Part shown: positions 19,701 to 32,799 of the stretch, in pieces
How the letters are laid out: each line of letters starts with the position of its first letter
Numbering within the stretch: position 1 is the first letter of the stretch
Assembly (NCBI RefSeq): GCF_030463565.1
Contig: NC_134661.1
Coordinates: 7,712,542 to 7,776,541 of the forward strand
Direction: 5' to 3'
DNA from: Pelecanus crispus
Taxonomy: Eukaryota > Chordata > Aves > Pelecaniformes > Pelecanidae
DNA: 64,000 nt
Made by a program: the position numbers and the translations under genes
Notes under the pieces: generated by a model
The model's input: only the letters and a program-made list of their open reading frames with translations
Database searches by the model: none
What the model was told of the DNA's origin: nothing

Positions 19701-22700
19701 CCGGGGGGAGCCCAAGGAGAGCAATCTCAGCTCAGGTACGGCGTCTCTGACAAGTCCTGGTCACGTCAGAAGCACCAGGCTACTCCGGATCTATCCCCTC
19801 CACGGAAGAATAGGTACGATTCTGACACGGATTCGTCCCCGCCTCGGAGAAAGAGAGCTGGGTCACCTAGTCCAAAAAAGCAGAGCCGAACAAGAGGTGA
19901 GTGTGCATAAGAGTTTGTTCTGTCTGTCCTGTGCTTTGCTGGCTGCCCGCTCCGCGATCGTGTCTGCGCGCTCCTGAGAGGGGAGTGGGATGGAATTGGT
20001 GGTCTGCAGTCACGGGATGGTAGCGGATAGGTTGTCAGTTCTGTTGGCACGGCTAGTTCTTGTAATCCTATTTTTTTCATCGGCTGCAGTAGAGTTAACC
20101 TAAGAGTTAGCTGGCGAAGGCTTAAACGTGTCCGAAAGGAAAACGGAGTTTAAACCCTGTCTCCAGGCTGTACATGTTCAGAAGGAAGAGAATTCACAGG
20201 CTCTTATCACATACTTGTCTTTTCCCTGCAGCTTGTCATTTCTTAAGGTCTTGATTTTTCTAGAAGTGAACCTCATGCACCGCCATGTTTAGCCCCTTTG
20301 TGGGACTAATTCTGTTTCATTCTGAAGTTTTTAGTTAGTGCATGTCTTTGCTGCAGGTGCTTCTCCAGCCACGAAAAAGCTTAGGCCGGTGCCCTCGCCT
20401 CAGAGGTGCCCGAGGCACGACTCTCACTCTCCATCTCCACGGAGGGGTAGCCGGAACGCCTCTGATGCAGACCGCAGGCTAGGCCGTGTACGCAGCGATT
20501 CCCCTAAGCGTGGTCCTCTCAAACAGCATCAGAGCAAATCTTCAGACTCTGATTTATCTCCGCCACGACGGACTCTGCCGGCCGGAAAGGATCGGCGCGG
20601 TTCGAGGAGTCCCCCTGAGCTCTCACCTCCTCGCCACCGTGACACTAAGGGATCTCCCAAGAAGGTAAACATTTTGTCTTTCCATTTAAGCTGTAGATTA
20701 CTTCCTGGTGATAGAAAACTGTAAAAGTCCAGCGACTTACAAACTGCGGAGTAGAAATTTAATTTACCTTGCGTATGCAGCCACGCCATGCCCTCTGCTT
20801 GCAATAAGAAGAAGCACGAGGTAGGCGTGAGAGAGGAGCTCTCTCTGAGTCCCGCTCTGTTTCTGGAGCTCTGGGGAAGTTGGTTGCGAGGATGCCAGCA
20901 AAGTGGCTTTGCAACGTGGCTGTCTCTGCCGACACATCTCTCTTGGCTTGGGGCCGTCCCCTCATTATGCCTCTGGATCACTGGACAGCTCTCAGCTAGC
21001 GGTAAATGTGGGGTTTTTGTTTGAATTGCAGGCAAACGTGATGCTCTCTGGGGTCAAAGCTGGCTTGGTGTCAGCTGACGTGCTGCGGAGGGAACAGCAG
21101 GAGCTCCGGAGGCATGAGAGAAATAACAAGCACTTGGAAGGTAGGGGTGTAAAAACGGTTCACGAGCGCCAGCTCGCTTTCTTTTTCTCTGCTTTCAGCT
21201 GTCTCTTGATGCTGTGTCAGGCCCTGGGGTTAGGGGGCTGATGGAGAGTGTCCCTGTGGAGCAGCATCTAGACGTGCTGACAGATTCCTTGGGGTAGGGT
21301 CACTGAGCCTCTGAAATAACAGATTTATAAATGGTGATTTCAAAGGAATGCCCGTGAAATCAGAGGGAGGGTGAGAGGCTTTTTCTGTCTGCCCCATCTG
21401 CAAGTCTGAAACAGCAGACTGATATTCGAAGAGCTCAGGGTACGAATGTGGCTGTGTGGGACAGCAGCGAAAAGCAAGAGCTATGATCCTGCCCTGTTTT
21501 GGATGATAAGCTTGTTCAGAGGCCAGAACAAGTAAAAGAAACAAATGTTGAAATGAGTCGCAGTGGGTAATTGAATTGTCTGGAGGCGGCGAAATGTTCC
21601 AAAACGTGTGACTTGAGGTATCTGCCCCCTCCAGAGGAGTCCCGGCACTCTGAGACCGTCTTCCGAGACAAGTCGGGCCGCAAAAGGGACCTCGCGCAGG
21701 AGCGGCTGGAGCAGAGGCAGAAAGCCGAAGTGCAGTCCGAGAGAGACGAGCAATATGCCAAGTGGGGTAAAGGGTAAGGTTCTGCGGAGCTCCTTGGCAT
21801 GGTCTTTGGGCCTCACATTACGGCTTATGACTCGCATTATGGCTTCAGGCTCCCCGCTCCCTGCTTTTTGGCCCAGTTTCGATACCGCTTCCAGCGGTGG
21901 TGGTGGCGGCGTGTCGCTTTGTTTTGAGTTTGAGCCTGGGAGCAGGAGAGCACGTGTTCCACGTGTCCGAGAGACCCCCTCAGTTATTCCCTCCGTTGTT
22001 GGCTGTGCATTGGGAATGCTGTGCACGCAGTGGAAGTTCAGGACTGTGATCAGTCCTGCCAATTGAGGGAGTCACAGTAAATGATTGCTTGGGCGTGGAG
22101 GGAAACTTTGTGTTTGTTTTCAGGCTAGCGCAGGAGAGGCAACAGCAGCAGAACGTGGAAGATGCAATAAGAGAGATGCAGAAGCCGTTGGCCCGTTACA
22201 TTGATGACCAGGATCTGGATCGAATGCTGAGAGAGCAAGAGAGGGAAGGAGACCCCATGGCTGATTTCATCAAAAAAAGGAAGGCCAAAGAGAACAAAGA
22301 AAAGAAAGGTTTGGATGTTGAGTTGCGCCGGTGCACAGTTTAAGGCCCCAGTGGTGTAGAAATGCAGCTGCTGTTAAATAGCTTAGCTCTAAAGGGCCGC
22401 TTCTCTGGAGTCAGCGCAGCAGCAGTATTTGCTATTATTGGCTTGTTACTGGTACGGGTTATGATTATTTGTTAGCTTAGAGAGGAGGATCCGGTGACTT
22501 AAAAATCACCAGACTCCAGTTTGATTAAGCATCTCTTTGGAAGTTTCCCCTGCAAGCTGTAGTTGGCCATTAAGCTGCCTGTGCACCGTGCGTGTATATA
22601 CCTCTTAGGTTGATGACGATGTGACCGCATGATTGCGCTGAAGTAGTAAATGGCTGCATTGTTCTTCCTGTTTCTAGAAAAACCTAGGTACAATGGACCA

Positions 22701-23279
22701 GCACCTCCACTCAACAGATTTAATATATGGCCTGGGCATCGCTGGGATGGTGTGGACAGGTACGCGTGTTCCTGATACGGTGACGTGGTAGAGTAACAGT
22801 AAAAATAAATGAGCTTTTGCTTCAGAGAGTTCACAGCATAAAGATTCTCAGTTACCAGATGAATGAGGTTGTTAGGTTGAATGTGTTAAGTTTACGCATG
22901 GGTGATAAATACGGGACGGAAGGGAGCAAGGCTGGTGCTGTCAGCAAGGATGCAAATCGCTTCTGCAGCGCAAACGCCTGGCAGCAGGCAGGGAGAGACC
23001 TGCTCATCCTCAGGATGTCGGTGACGGAACATGCTTCAGAGATGCTAACTGTTGTTAACCACAGATCGAGGTGGAAACTGAGCAGAGTAAAAGTAGCGGA
23101 AAACTCGTAATGTCTCTAAAAAGTTTCATTGCTTCAGAGAGGCTTCTGCATGGCAGCCCATGGTCTTCTCGGTGTTGCTTTGCAGGTCCAATGGATTCGA
23201 GCAGCAGCGCTTTGCCAGGATAGCCAACAAGAAGGCAGTTCAGGAGCTTGCGTACAAGTGGAGCGTTGAGGACATGTAG
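16730..23279 (+). CDS. BUD13: BUD13, RES complex splicing factor
   Basis: Subunit of the retention and splicing (RES) complex with SNIP1 and RBMX2, acting in the activated spliceosome in the nucleus. Eleven coding exons: 16730-16857, 17255-17348, 17918-18002, 18182-18239, 18950-19896, 20357-20664, 21032-21140, 21635-21773, 22124-22308, 22678-22759, 23186-23279; 742 aa, phases consistent. The N-terminus [13 protein letters not shown] and [10 protein letters not shown], and the C-terminal Bud13 domain ([78 protein letters not shown]) match the vertebrate family. The middle is a disordered RS-type region enlarged by 18 tandem 13-residue repeats, so the protein is longer than human BUD13 (about 620 aa). 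The exon 9 donor GTTTGG is weak. Confidence 0.95.
17130..17152 (+). repeat. Poly-C tract in BUD13 intron 1
   Basis: Twenty-three consecutive C. The preceding 100 bases repeat the motif CAGGAATT several times (near 17050, 17094, 17113) and again just after the tract (17155), so a degenerate tandem repeat surrounds it. Confidence 0.9.
18951..19649 (+). repeat. BUD13: Coding 39-bp minisatellite in BUD13 exon 5
   Basis: Eighteen tandem units code for 13 residues each (one unit of 12), residues about 123-355. Central units are nearly identical: [13 protein letters not shown] or [13 protein letters not shown]. The Q-type (AGGCGGCAG) and K-type (AGAAGGAAG) units partly alternate. The first five units and the last are more diverged, the usual picture of an array that expands in its middle. 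Confidence 0.95.
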
Positions 23280-24400
23280 ACGAGGCGAAGAACCACGCAG
23301 AGCAGCGCTCCTGAATCGATGCTACGGAGGTTCACCTACTGCCGCTGCCAGAGCTGCGAGGAATGGCTCGCTCTGCCCGGACCAAGCCCCGTACTCGGCG
23401 TTGGGCATCCCAGCGGACCATCTTCCGAGAGGCAAGGCTGAATTTAGAGGAGAGCTGCTGAAAGAGGATTGTGCTGTCAGCCAGAGAGGACGAGCGCAAG
23501 GAACTGCAGCGGCTGACCTCGGTGCTCTGGCGCTCCCCCGTAAGGTGCTGCAGACATTGGTTTCTGGTCCGTTTATCTGTCTTCTAACAACCCATAGAAA
23601 CTATATGCTTAATCCTTTTATGCCAAATGCTTTGTCCTCTGAGGGCGGTTCACAAGTCTTCAGGTGTCCTAAATCTCAGGTTTTTTCTTCATGGTAAGAG
23701 TGTGCTGAACGCTTGGCCGCTGGAGGGTTAACCTCATCCAGTAGGTCAGTCTGTCCAGAGCTCAGCTGCAGTTGTGTTCGAGCTCTTCCAGAGAGCAACC
23801 GTAGCCCACAAGTGCTTAGTGCTGTGCACCGATTTGCCTCTGGGCTGATGTCAGATGCTCCCTGTGTCCTTCCCAGGGCACCCGAAGGGCTTCTCTTAAG
23901 TTTGTGTCGTTATCGTGCCCTCCTGTTCATGGAGTCACTGACGTGCAGTGGAATAGGCAAAGCTCGCCTTCTCCTCGCCCTGTCTGAGCAGGCAGCCGCT
24001 TGCTGTCTGTCACTGGCTCCCCTCTACAAGAGGCTGAGAGACCAACCTGCAAGGCTGTATTTGGCAGCGAAATCTTCAGGAGCCCCCGCAACTTGGTTGG
24101 GGGCCAGTTTCTTGTGGAACTAAACACACGGAGGGCATTTAAATTGCTTCCCCCGACCGTTATTTCGGACTAGCTAACAGTGGCGGATTGCTCGCCCCAG
24201 GCTTCTCCCTGGACAGCGGCGCCGGTAGCTTGGCACTTCCCCGGCGCCGCTGCCTGGGGGCTCGCTTCGGCGCGAAGCCTAACCCCTCGCTCGTGATCAG
24301 ATTTGTCGGCCTTGGAGCTGGAGGGCAGGCAGAGAGCTTCCCTTAATCCCAGCGTGCCAGAAAGCACTTGTGGAAATAAATACAGTTGTTCTCGTTGATG
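23280..24400 (+). other. BUD13: BUD13 3' untranslated region
   Basis: Non-coding sequence after the BUD13 stop. The first strong AATAAA is at 24375-24380; weaker AT-rich signals lie near 24655. Where the transcript really ends cannot be decided from sequence alone. Confidence 0.5.
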
Positions 24401-26435
24401 TCCCAGGGAGCACGTATTAAATGCAGCCAGCGGTTTCCATGGAGATGCCTTGTCTTCAGTAGTGGCCAAGGGGCCAGTCGTCAGAATTGCTCTTTGCGGT
24501 GATTCTGAAGCGCCGGGAGGGCTGTGGGCGAGAAGTGTAATGGCAAAGTCTTCTCTGGAGCAGGGGAGTCTTGGGACTTCCTTCCCTGGTGTGTTTGGTT
24601 TTTTTTATTCACCGTGTTACACGTCTGGCAGTCCTGGAATCTGTGTGTACACTTGTAAATAACACCTTTCTTTTTTTACCTGGCTTTGCGTGGTGGTGTT
24701 TTTTCCGAGGCAGGGACAAGGAGGGTAAATAATCGCCAGCCTGCCGGTAAAAGGATTGGGTATGACGTCTGCTGCGGCCATCGCCGCCTGCAGTTACCTT
24801 TGCCAAACAAATTGTGCTGTGCTGATGTCTTTTGCAAAGTCTCTTGGTAACTCTCCGGGCTGCAAGTGGGAACTACTGGGCCCTGGCTGCGCTGGCAGCC
24901 CCGCCTGTATTTATGGGGTAGTCGGTTAAGCCTCGCCGCCTGCTTCGGGGACAGATGCTCCTCTGTCGCCGCTTGCAAGTGCGCAAACCGTGGACTGCTG
25001 CTCGCAGCCGGTGGCTGAGGCCGGGAGAGGAATGGAGAACCGGGCGCCGATTGTAGACCCTGTGGGAGCGAGCTGCGGTTTTTCGCTTTAATAGCCAGAC
25101 TGAAGGAAAGCACCCTGAGCGGCTCTCGTTTCTTTTGTGGGCGCAAAGGCAGCGTCGGGAAGGCTTTGCTCTTGCAGGCCCTGCTGCAGCCCATCAGGCA
25201 GGAAAATGGTTTGGGAGCGCGAGGCAGCAGTGAGAGCTGCTGCAGCGTATTGAGAGCCTGCTCTTCAGTTGTGCGTATTTTCCAGTTGCACTTTCCCCTT
25301 CTATCACCGAGGTCCTATTTTTTTTTTCCTTGTAACTTGAGGCAGCTGCAGCCTTGAAGAGTGGAATTACATTTGACACAGACCCATTTTTGCTCTCGCT
25401 TACCCGAGTGCTTCTGGAGATGTAAAAAAAAGAAAAAAGATACCGTGGGATTATTGAATTCACCTTACCGTGGAGAGTTGTTGCCCTGGTCAGATGCTTG
25501 CACCTTCCTGCTCGCCCTGCTTGAGTGAGAACGCGCTGCTTGGCAGAGCCACAGGAGATGGCAGCTGGCTAGCTTGAGCGATAGTTGGGAACGTAAGCTG
25601 CTACTTAGGAAGGCAAAGCCGGTTTAATGCTGATACTAAGCACAACATTTTTTTTTTTTTTTTAGTACCGAGAACAGCGTAAGCTGCTGCTCTTGCAACT
25701 TATTTTGAGGGCTGGAGTTTTAAGATTTTAGATAGAGGTACGTATGTTGATTACTAGCCGAGGGACCTCGTATCAGTGTTCACTAGAATACTGAATTTAT
25801 GCGATACATCTATTATTTGTGTACTACCAGACGTCTTCTCGGTAAAACGTATCTGTGCAAAATAACAGAGTACGGGAGAGCTTCGATGGTGCAATTATAA
25901 CATTTTAATACGCATCCTTCCGTGTTGTTGCCTTGGTGCAAATCGGCAAACGTTAGGCTGGCCGATCTGGATGCAGCCGGACTAACAGAACACAGGGTCT
26001 AAAATGGCACTTAAGCTTCAGAGGGGCAGGCGAGCTGCCGCTTTCCCCCTGTGGACCCACCAAGCCCCTCTTCCAAGACGCCGGCAGCAGCGCTTGCCCG
26101 GGAAGGACCCGCAGATGTGCCGGTGCCTCGCCGCCAGCCCGCAGATGCCGCCACGCTGGAGGTGCTGCCGCGGCTCCCCGCCGAGCTCCGGCTGCGGCTG
26201 CTGGAGAAACCAGGGCCTCGCTGGGGTAGGTCCGTGCTGCGGGGCTGCGGGCTCTCCGGCTTGGCCCGCGAGCTGAGCCCTTCCGGCAGCAGAGCCATTG
26301 GGAAGTGCGGCGGGATCCTCTGGGATGAGAGGGGTGACGGGGATAAAGCGAGTGACAGCGGGAAGCGGATCTCTCTATTTGCGTTTCTGCAAGGGCAGCA
26401 GCCCCGATCTTGGCATCAAGCGGCAACTTTGATTA
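24401..26435. other. Start of the gene desert, no gene seen
   Basis: Mixed-composition DNA with short T-runs (25318-25328, 25650-25664) and an AT-rich block at about 25730-25935. No open frame with family resemblance, no RNA gene and no recognised transposable element. Confidence 0.45.
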
Positions 26436-26439
26436 GCTT

Positions 26440-26700
26440 TAACCCCCCAAAAATGAATATTAAATTCTTAATTTAATTTAAAACACTGTCATTCACAGTC
26501 ATGGCAAACAGTGAGCAGAGTAATTATTATGCAAATTAGGCAGATAGAAAAATGATTAATAATTGCACAAATTAAAAATTATTGTAAACATCCTGTGACT
26601 AGTGATAAGTCCGGGAGGAGTGCGTGCGCAGGAGGCGGTGTTGCTCAGCCAGCTCCTGCATCCTGATTTTCTCATTAGTGGGATTTAATTAGCAAATGGT
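26440..26700. promoter_or_regulatory. AT-rich enhancer-like block A
   Basis: Dense TAATTA/ATTAAT homeodomain-type cores with a perfect octamer-type ATGCAAAT at 26529-26536 (POU site). Two of its motifs reappear in order about 12.85 kb downstream (39418 and 39497). Composition and motif content suggest a conserved non-coding element, but conservation itself cannot be seen here. Confidence 0.45.
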
Positions 26701-27004
26701 GCGCAGGAGCCGAGCGGCATTTGCGGGGGAGGTCGAGGGTCGGCGGGGGCTGGTGCCCGGATTCGGGCGATGGGAGAGGGAACTCGGAGCCCAGCTCGAA
26801 CTTGGAGTCTAGCTCCCGGCTTTAAACTCTGTTACTTCGCGGGGAAGCTGCTCTTGGAGCCGGTGCCCTCCTTTTTGGGGGAAGCAGGGCGGCCGCCGCT
26901 CTCTGCCCGTCCCTGCCGGTGCCCGCCGCAGCCGGCCGCGCTGGCACCGGTGTCCCGGCCGGCAGGAGCAGGCTTCACCCCTGACCAGCCCCCAAACGGG
27001 CGCT

Positions 27005-27300
27005 TGCTAATGACTGGCGGAGCTCGCTCCCCTGAACAATTAACGAGCTTATTTGTCTGGCGTTTTGCCACTAATTGCACAACATTATTTTTTCCCCCTG
27101 TTCGACTGTTTTACTTTTATACTTTTGACAGTGAGCATGATAATAATAATAATAGGCTTACACTGGCTAATAGGCTTACGTGGTGCATTATTCATGTCAA
27201 GGACAAGCAATTAAGCTTGGCCTCGCACATAATAATTAGATTTTTGTTGATGAGCTCATGGGTAATGTGTTTAGTTAAGATTAAGCGCTTAATTCCCGGT
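27005..27300. promoter_or_regulatory. AT-rich enhancer-like block B
   Basis: Contains an (ATA) run and the TAATTAGATT ... TGATGAGCTCAT ... TTAAGAT string (27233-27292), which recurs with about 80% identity at 40084-40142. Flanked by GC-rich DNA on both sides. Confidence 0.45.
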
Positions 27301-27479
27301 GTGTGACACCGCCTGCCCGCCCGACCCCTGCCCACTGGCGGGAGGGTTTGCCCGTGGCGGTGGGCGCCGGTGGGGCCGGATGGCCAAGGGCTGCCGGATT
27401 CAGCCGGGGCCTCGGCCGCCCCGTGCCCGTCCGGCCACATCTGGCGCGGTGAGGATGAACGTGGCTTCTCCCCACTTGG

Positions 27480-28710
27480 CTCTTTGTTTGTTTGTTTCTT
27501 TTATTTTTTTTTTAACAGCTCCAGCAAAGCAGGTTCTGGCAAGTGCCATGTTATCGTACCGGTTTCCTGCTGAGATCTCCTATTATTTTTTAATTAAAAA
27601 GAGCCTGAGATTTGTCATTTTAATTTTTCTCCAACCGGCAATGGCTCTAAGTCGCAGCCGCTCGGCAGAGCCCGGTGGCTGCGTGGATGGGCCTGGGCTT
27701 TCGGCGGGGAGCGCCGGGGGATGGAGCCGTGGCGGGGTCCCCCGGGGCGCAGGCGGCCCCCGGGCGCTTTGGGGAAAAAACGCTTCCCCCGCAGGCTCCG
27801 TCCCGCAAAATCCCCGGGAATGAAAATTCCCGAGACTGGCAGGTTAGCGATTGTCTATGCATATGTGCGCTTTCCCTAATTATGGAATAATTAGGGACAC
27901 GCAGAGATAAAAATTACTAATAATATTTACTCTAGACTCTATTTTTTTAAATAACCTCTCTCTCTCTCTCTCGCTTGCTCATTCGCCGAGCCTTGGTGGA
28001 AATAACTTTGCAGATCCCAGTTAATGAATATTTGTAAATGCAAGAACGTTCGGCGCCGGAATATCCGGAGGGCATCCTCTCTCTGCCTTGTAATTTTTTT
28101 CACGAGATATTTAATATTTATGGTTCCACAGCCTCGTGAATAAAGAGCCACCCGCAAACCCCCAGGAGCTCAGGGGCTGGGGATATTTATGGCGCTGCTT
28201 CTTTTCCCTTTCAATTACAAAGACACCTCACATAATTAAGTGCTAATAACCTTGTTAATCTAAAATTGATACTCTTTCTCCTGGCCATCTCTTAATAGAA
28301 TTAAAAAGAGATTAATAATCAAGGGTGTGAGACATTGCATGCAATTAAGGAAGAGGGGGCCCCGCTCGGGGCCCCTCGCCGTGCTCCCCGGGGAGGGTGC
28401 GGGAGCCGGCACCGGCAGCACCGGGGCTGGCGCGGGCGATGCCGGGCTCGGGGCTCCCCGGCCGGGATCTGCGTTTTCCCTCCTGCTCTTTACACGGCTT
28501 AAATTTTTAAGACAAACAGCCATGTAACGCCATCTCCTAATGAAACTGTTTTATGTTAATTAATTATGTATCGAGGCTCATTTTCATGCGCAGCCCAGCT
28601 CCGCTTCCCCTCCGCCGAGCCTTTGATCTGTCAAAGGCTAAACGGGAGATAAATAATCAAATTAAAAAAGCAGCCTGGATGGAAATAAACACATTTTAGA
28701 TGTGTTATCT
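27480..28710. promoter_or_regulatory. Cluster of AT-rich enhancer-like blocks
   Basis: AT-rich islands at about 27500-27650, 27815-28160, 28180-28350 and 28490-28700 hold many TAATTA cores (for example TTAATTAATTATG near 28557), a (TC)n run at 27956-27973 and TATGCATATG near 27855. GC-rich spacers (27660-27815, 28360-28480) separate them. No gene found. Confidence 0.4.
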
Positions 28711-28909
28711 GGCGGCTGGAGCAAGGCGCGGAGTAATCGGGCGCGTGGTTTGGGAGCCGCTCCGCTGTGCCGGCAGGGCGTGGGAAGTTTCCCGTGCCTC
28801 AGTTTCCCTGCAGTCCCCCAAGACACGCAGAGGGGTCTCGGGGTGGCCCCCGCCTCCTGGAGAATGGTCGCTTGTCCTCTCCAGGAGGAGGAGGCTGCGG
28901 AGGACTTTA

Positions 28910-29160
28910 TCTGTACAATGCCGATGAAAAATTAAAAGTCTGCAGCGTTTCTTTCTTCCAGGCGATGAAAGATTCCCCGGCAGCTCCGGGCCAGAACCGG
29001 TCCGTGCCCAGGGTAGTTGGGATGTCAGCGGGGGACACGGTTTCGGGATAATTTAACGCGATCGCTAACAATTTGTTACACCTAAGCGGAGGCAGATGCG
29101 CATCCATATTCATTTTGGAGGAACTTCAGAAATTATAACTTCATCAGCCGAGCCAGCCCG
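28910..29160. promoter_or_regulatory. AT-rich enhancer-like block G
   Basis: Includes CAGATGCGCATCCATATTC starting at 29093, a diverged relative of the blocks at 35886 and 49364, followed by AAATTATAACTTCATC. Confidence 0.4.
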
Positions 29161-29439
29161 ACGCCGCAGCCCTGCAGCCTGGGCTCCCGTTGAAGCGGAG
29201 GAGGTGAGGACGGCGGCGAGGACTGCTTTGCCCCCTCCCCGCCGCGTGCACACCGTGGGACCCCTGCCGCGGCTCCCGCGCTGCAATCCCAGGGCGGTGC
29301 GAAGCCCCCGGCCGCGTCCCCGGCGGCCTGGGCTGCTCTGAGTGATGCCGGGCGCGCCGTGCCGGCGGGACCCTCTGCCTGCTTGGCACCTCTGGCCCCG
29401 GGGGCCGGGCTGGTGCGGTGCTGTAAATCGGGCGTTGCT

Positions 29440-29580
29440 CGAACAGTAAACACCCTACAGCAGAAATTACAGATTATAATTGTGGAGTGCTTTATGGCCG
29501 TAATAAAATTGTAGTGTTCTAGTCTGCATGTAATTACCAGCTAATAGATTTCTTCTTAAAGGGCTTAATGCAGAGAGGGG
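29440..29580. promoter_or_regulatory. AT-rich enhancer-like block H
   Basis: About 140 bases rich in AATTACAGATTATAATTG and GTAATTACCAGCTAATAG, set between GC-rich spacers. I find no second copy. Confidence 0.35.
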
Positions 29581-31049
29581 CCCCCGCTGCTGAGTGCGGC
29601 GGGCAGCCGGGGCTTTGCCCACCCGCCGCTTCTGTGGTGCCAGCGCTTCAGGTGGTGGGCACAGGGGGTCCCCGCCGCCGCCCCGAGGGACCCCTTTCTG
29701 ATGAGGACGTCGACGGGGGGGCTGCGGAGAGCCCCGGGGAGCGGACGCTGGCAGAAGGGACCCCCGCTGCGGGCAGGGATTAGGGGCTTTTGGCTGCTGC
29801 TCATGCCACAACCTCCCTCGTCCTGCTCGGCGTGAACAGAGCGGAGCTCTTGCCCCTGGCTGTGCTCCTCGTGTGCCGGTTGAGATGCCGGGGAGCGTTA
29901 TGCCCGGAGGTTATTCATTTAGCAGATGAGGAGGGAGCTTATTATAGTGCGTCGGCTCTTTTTTGGGGCGTTTGGATGGTGATGATGTTGTTGTTTTCTC
30001 TCCAGGTGCGCTCGAGTGCGCTGCAGCCGTGGCTCCCCTGCGAGCAAAGCCGGGCTGGCGCTGCGCGGAGCGAGCAAGCGTGCTGTGCCGGGACGTTGGC
30101 CAAATTCAGCCCCGCTCAAGTGCTGCGCCATGAGGCGTCCAGCCTCGGGGAGAGCCCCGTGCCGGGCAGAGGACGTGGGGACACTGCAGAGGACGTGGGG
30201 ACGCAGCCAGTGCTGCTCCAGCACTTCAGGTGAGCATCCGCGGCCGTCGTCGGTGCCACGGTTGGGCGGCGAGGAGGAGGGAGCCGGCCGCGAGTGTGGA
30301 AGCAGCATCGGGTGGCTGCAGCCTGCGACGCGCCCCATATCCTGCGTCTCGCTAGGATGTCGGTGTTTGCGTGGGCTGACGTGCCGGGGTGCGTTTGCAA
30401 AGCTGGTGACGGTGCCCAGTGCGACCGGCCAGGGCTCTCGGCGAGGCCGTGGCAGCCGCTGAAGCCGGCGAGCCCCGTGCAACCTGACTTCCTCTGCTCA
30501 GCACCCTGCAAAGCCGTGGCTCCCGGCCCCGCTGCCGGGAGGCGAAGCTGAGCACGGAGCAATCAAAGGGAGCGCGCAGAGAGCGTCATCCCCTCCGGTC
30601 TCGCCCCGGGCCCTGCCTTTGGGCTTCTGAAGGCTTTGCTCCGGCGGCGTCAGTTCTCGTTAATCCACACATCAAAGCCGGAGCTGCCAGACTTCCTGGA
30701 GAGATCGTGCCAGCTTCTGAAGCGGCATGGCAGGGAGGCAGCGGGGCGAGCTGTGCAGGGGGGCCGGGCGCTGGGCTGCTCGGGGGCTGCCCTGGGCTGG
30801 GCGGGAGGGGGGCTCCGGCCCTTCGGCTCTTGCCCGCGGAGGTGTGAAGGGAGGTGCGAGATGTCTCGTGGACGAGGGAGCAAGACCTCTAGCGCGCCGC
30901 GTGCGTGTAAGCAAGCAAAACAGGTTTTTGCGAGGAGAAGGTGGTCCCGCGTGCTGGAGAGCTTTATTTGCCCCAGCGAGGGCCTCTGCTCTGCTGTCAG
31001 TACGAGCCCGAGTTTCCCTGCTCGGCTCCGCTGTGGCTCAGCATCCCTC

Positions 31050-32000
31050 TGGCGAGCTAATCAGGTCAATGCATTTTTAACATGGCATAGGAAATCTTTA
31101 TATTTTTTGTCAGCCTCATTCTTCTCCCCGGTCTCTCTGTAGGGGGCTGAATTATTTAATGCTGAATATCAAGCAGGGATGTTTTCCCTTCGCCACGCTG
31201 CTGACTGTGCACTTTAGGGCTGGAAAGATTGGCAGATGGCTGCTCTCCGAGGTGGGTGGAGGGGGAACCCATCCTAGCAAGCAAATTACCCACTTAGAGC
31301 CAGATTTACGGAACAGCTCCCATCCCGCTTGCCGGCATCCAAATAAACAGGGCAGATTTGCTGAAGCGGCGAGCGCCCAGCACCGCGCGCTCGCAAACCG
31401 CCCCATTCCCCGTCTCCGTGCGCGGCGAGAAAATCTGCTGAAGTTCGAGCGTTTATTTCCATCCCGGGAAAGGGCTGGAAGAGCAGGGCAGGAGGGAGCG
31501 GGGGAGCTGGCAGCCTCGCCGCAGCAGCTCCCTGGTTTGCGCTGCCGGAGCGGCGTTCCGGCAGCTCTGCCGGGGCCGGCGGTGCCGGCCAAGCGCGCGC
31601 AGGGGTGGCCCGTAATTGCGTGACGGCGAACATATGTCGGTGGGGTGCAGGTCGCGGGCGGCGATTATCACGGGGTGAATAAACACAAAGGGCTGGTTTG
31701 TCTATCGGGGTTTATCTTTTCCATTAATGGCTTTCTAAATTGGCGGCAGTGGAGCAAAAAAACCCAATTTGAACTCGGAGCATGCATGATTACTATTGTA
31801 ATAACCTTGGCTAATAAGAATATGATGTGGTGTTAGGTTGGGAAAGAAAACACATTTCTCATTAGCTTTTTGATTAATTACTCCACATAATTTCCTAGGG
31901 GGACATGCCTGGGACTGATTGCCTTTGCTTTTGACGTGGGGAAGTGGTTTACCTTAACTTCATCATTTTCTTGGTGACATTTTAATGGCAGTCCTCAATT
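31050..32000. promoter_or_regulatory. AT-rich enhancer-like blocks J and L
   Basis: 31050-31220 carries TTTAATGCTGAAT (31155) and TGCACTTTAGGGC (31208), both with counterparts near 44077 and 44123. 31660-32000 is a long AT-rich island with GTTTATCTTTTCC, TTGATTAATTACTCC and CTCAATTAATCC. A GC-rich spacer lies between (31330-31650). Confidence 0.45.
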
Positions 32001-32299
32001 AATCCCCGGTGGCTGGAGGCAGCGCTGCCTTGTCCGGGCCGAGGGCGGGCCCTTGCCCTCCCCTCGCTCTTTTGGGGGCTTCCGCACGTCCGCGCTGCCT
32101 GCCCTTCTGTGGAGCAGGGGAGGGCAGGGCGAAGGCAGCTGCCCTGCCCGTGCTGGCACCGGGCTGGAGCATCCCTGTGCCGCACGGTGCCGGAGCCGCT
32201 GGTCCTCCCCTTCCCGGCGATGCTCAGCGCCAAGCGCTTTAAATACCTGGGAGCGCGACAGCTGCGCAGCCGCTGCCTTGCCCGGCGAGCGCTGCCAGG

Positions 32300-32545
32300 C
32301 ACCCAGCTGTTAGAAGGCATATGTTTACATGGCTTGGAAGCCACCAATTTCCTTCTTTGCGTTATAATATAAAAACTTTACGGGGGCTAAAATATTCAAA
32401 GATCGTTTGATGTTGCCACATGGAGCGGTATCAAATTGAGGGTGGGGAGGAGGGGAAAAAATGAGAGGGGAGCAAGCAGGGATTCATTTGTTTCCCTTGC
32501 TGAAAATTGAATTACGCTGCATATTTCTGCATCATAAAATTACCT
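32300..32545. promoter_or_regulatory. AT-rich enhancer-like block M
   Basis: Contains TATGTTTACATGG (FOX-type core), TAAAATATTCAAAG and GAATTACGCTGCATATTTC. The last weakly resembles GTAATTTTGCTGCAATTT near 45986. Confidence 0.35.
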
Positions 32546-32659
32546 GGAACGTCGATCTCTGCTTATTGTTTCGGGAGCAGGTGCTTGGCTCACGCCACCG
32601 CAGCACTGCACGGGGCGATGGCCTGCGTGGCTGCGGGTGATGGTGCCGCGCGTGGGGAC

Positions 32660-32799
<140 letters not shown>
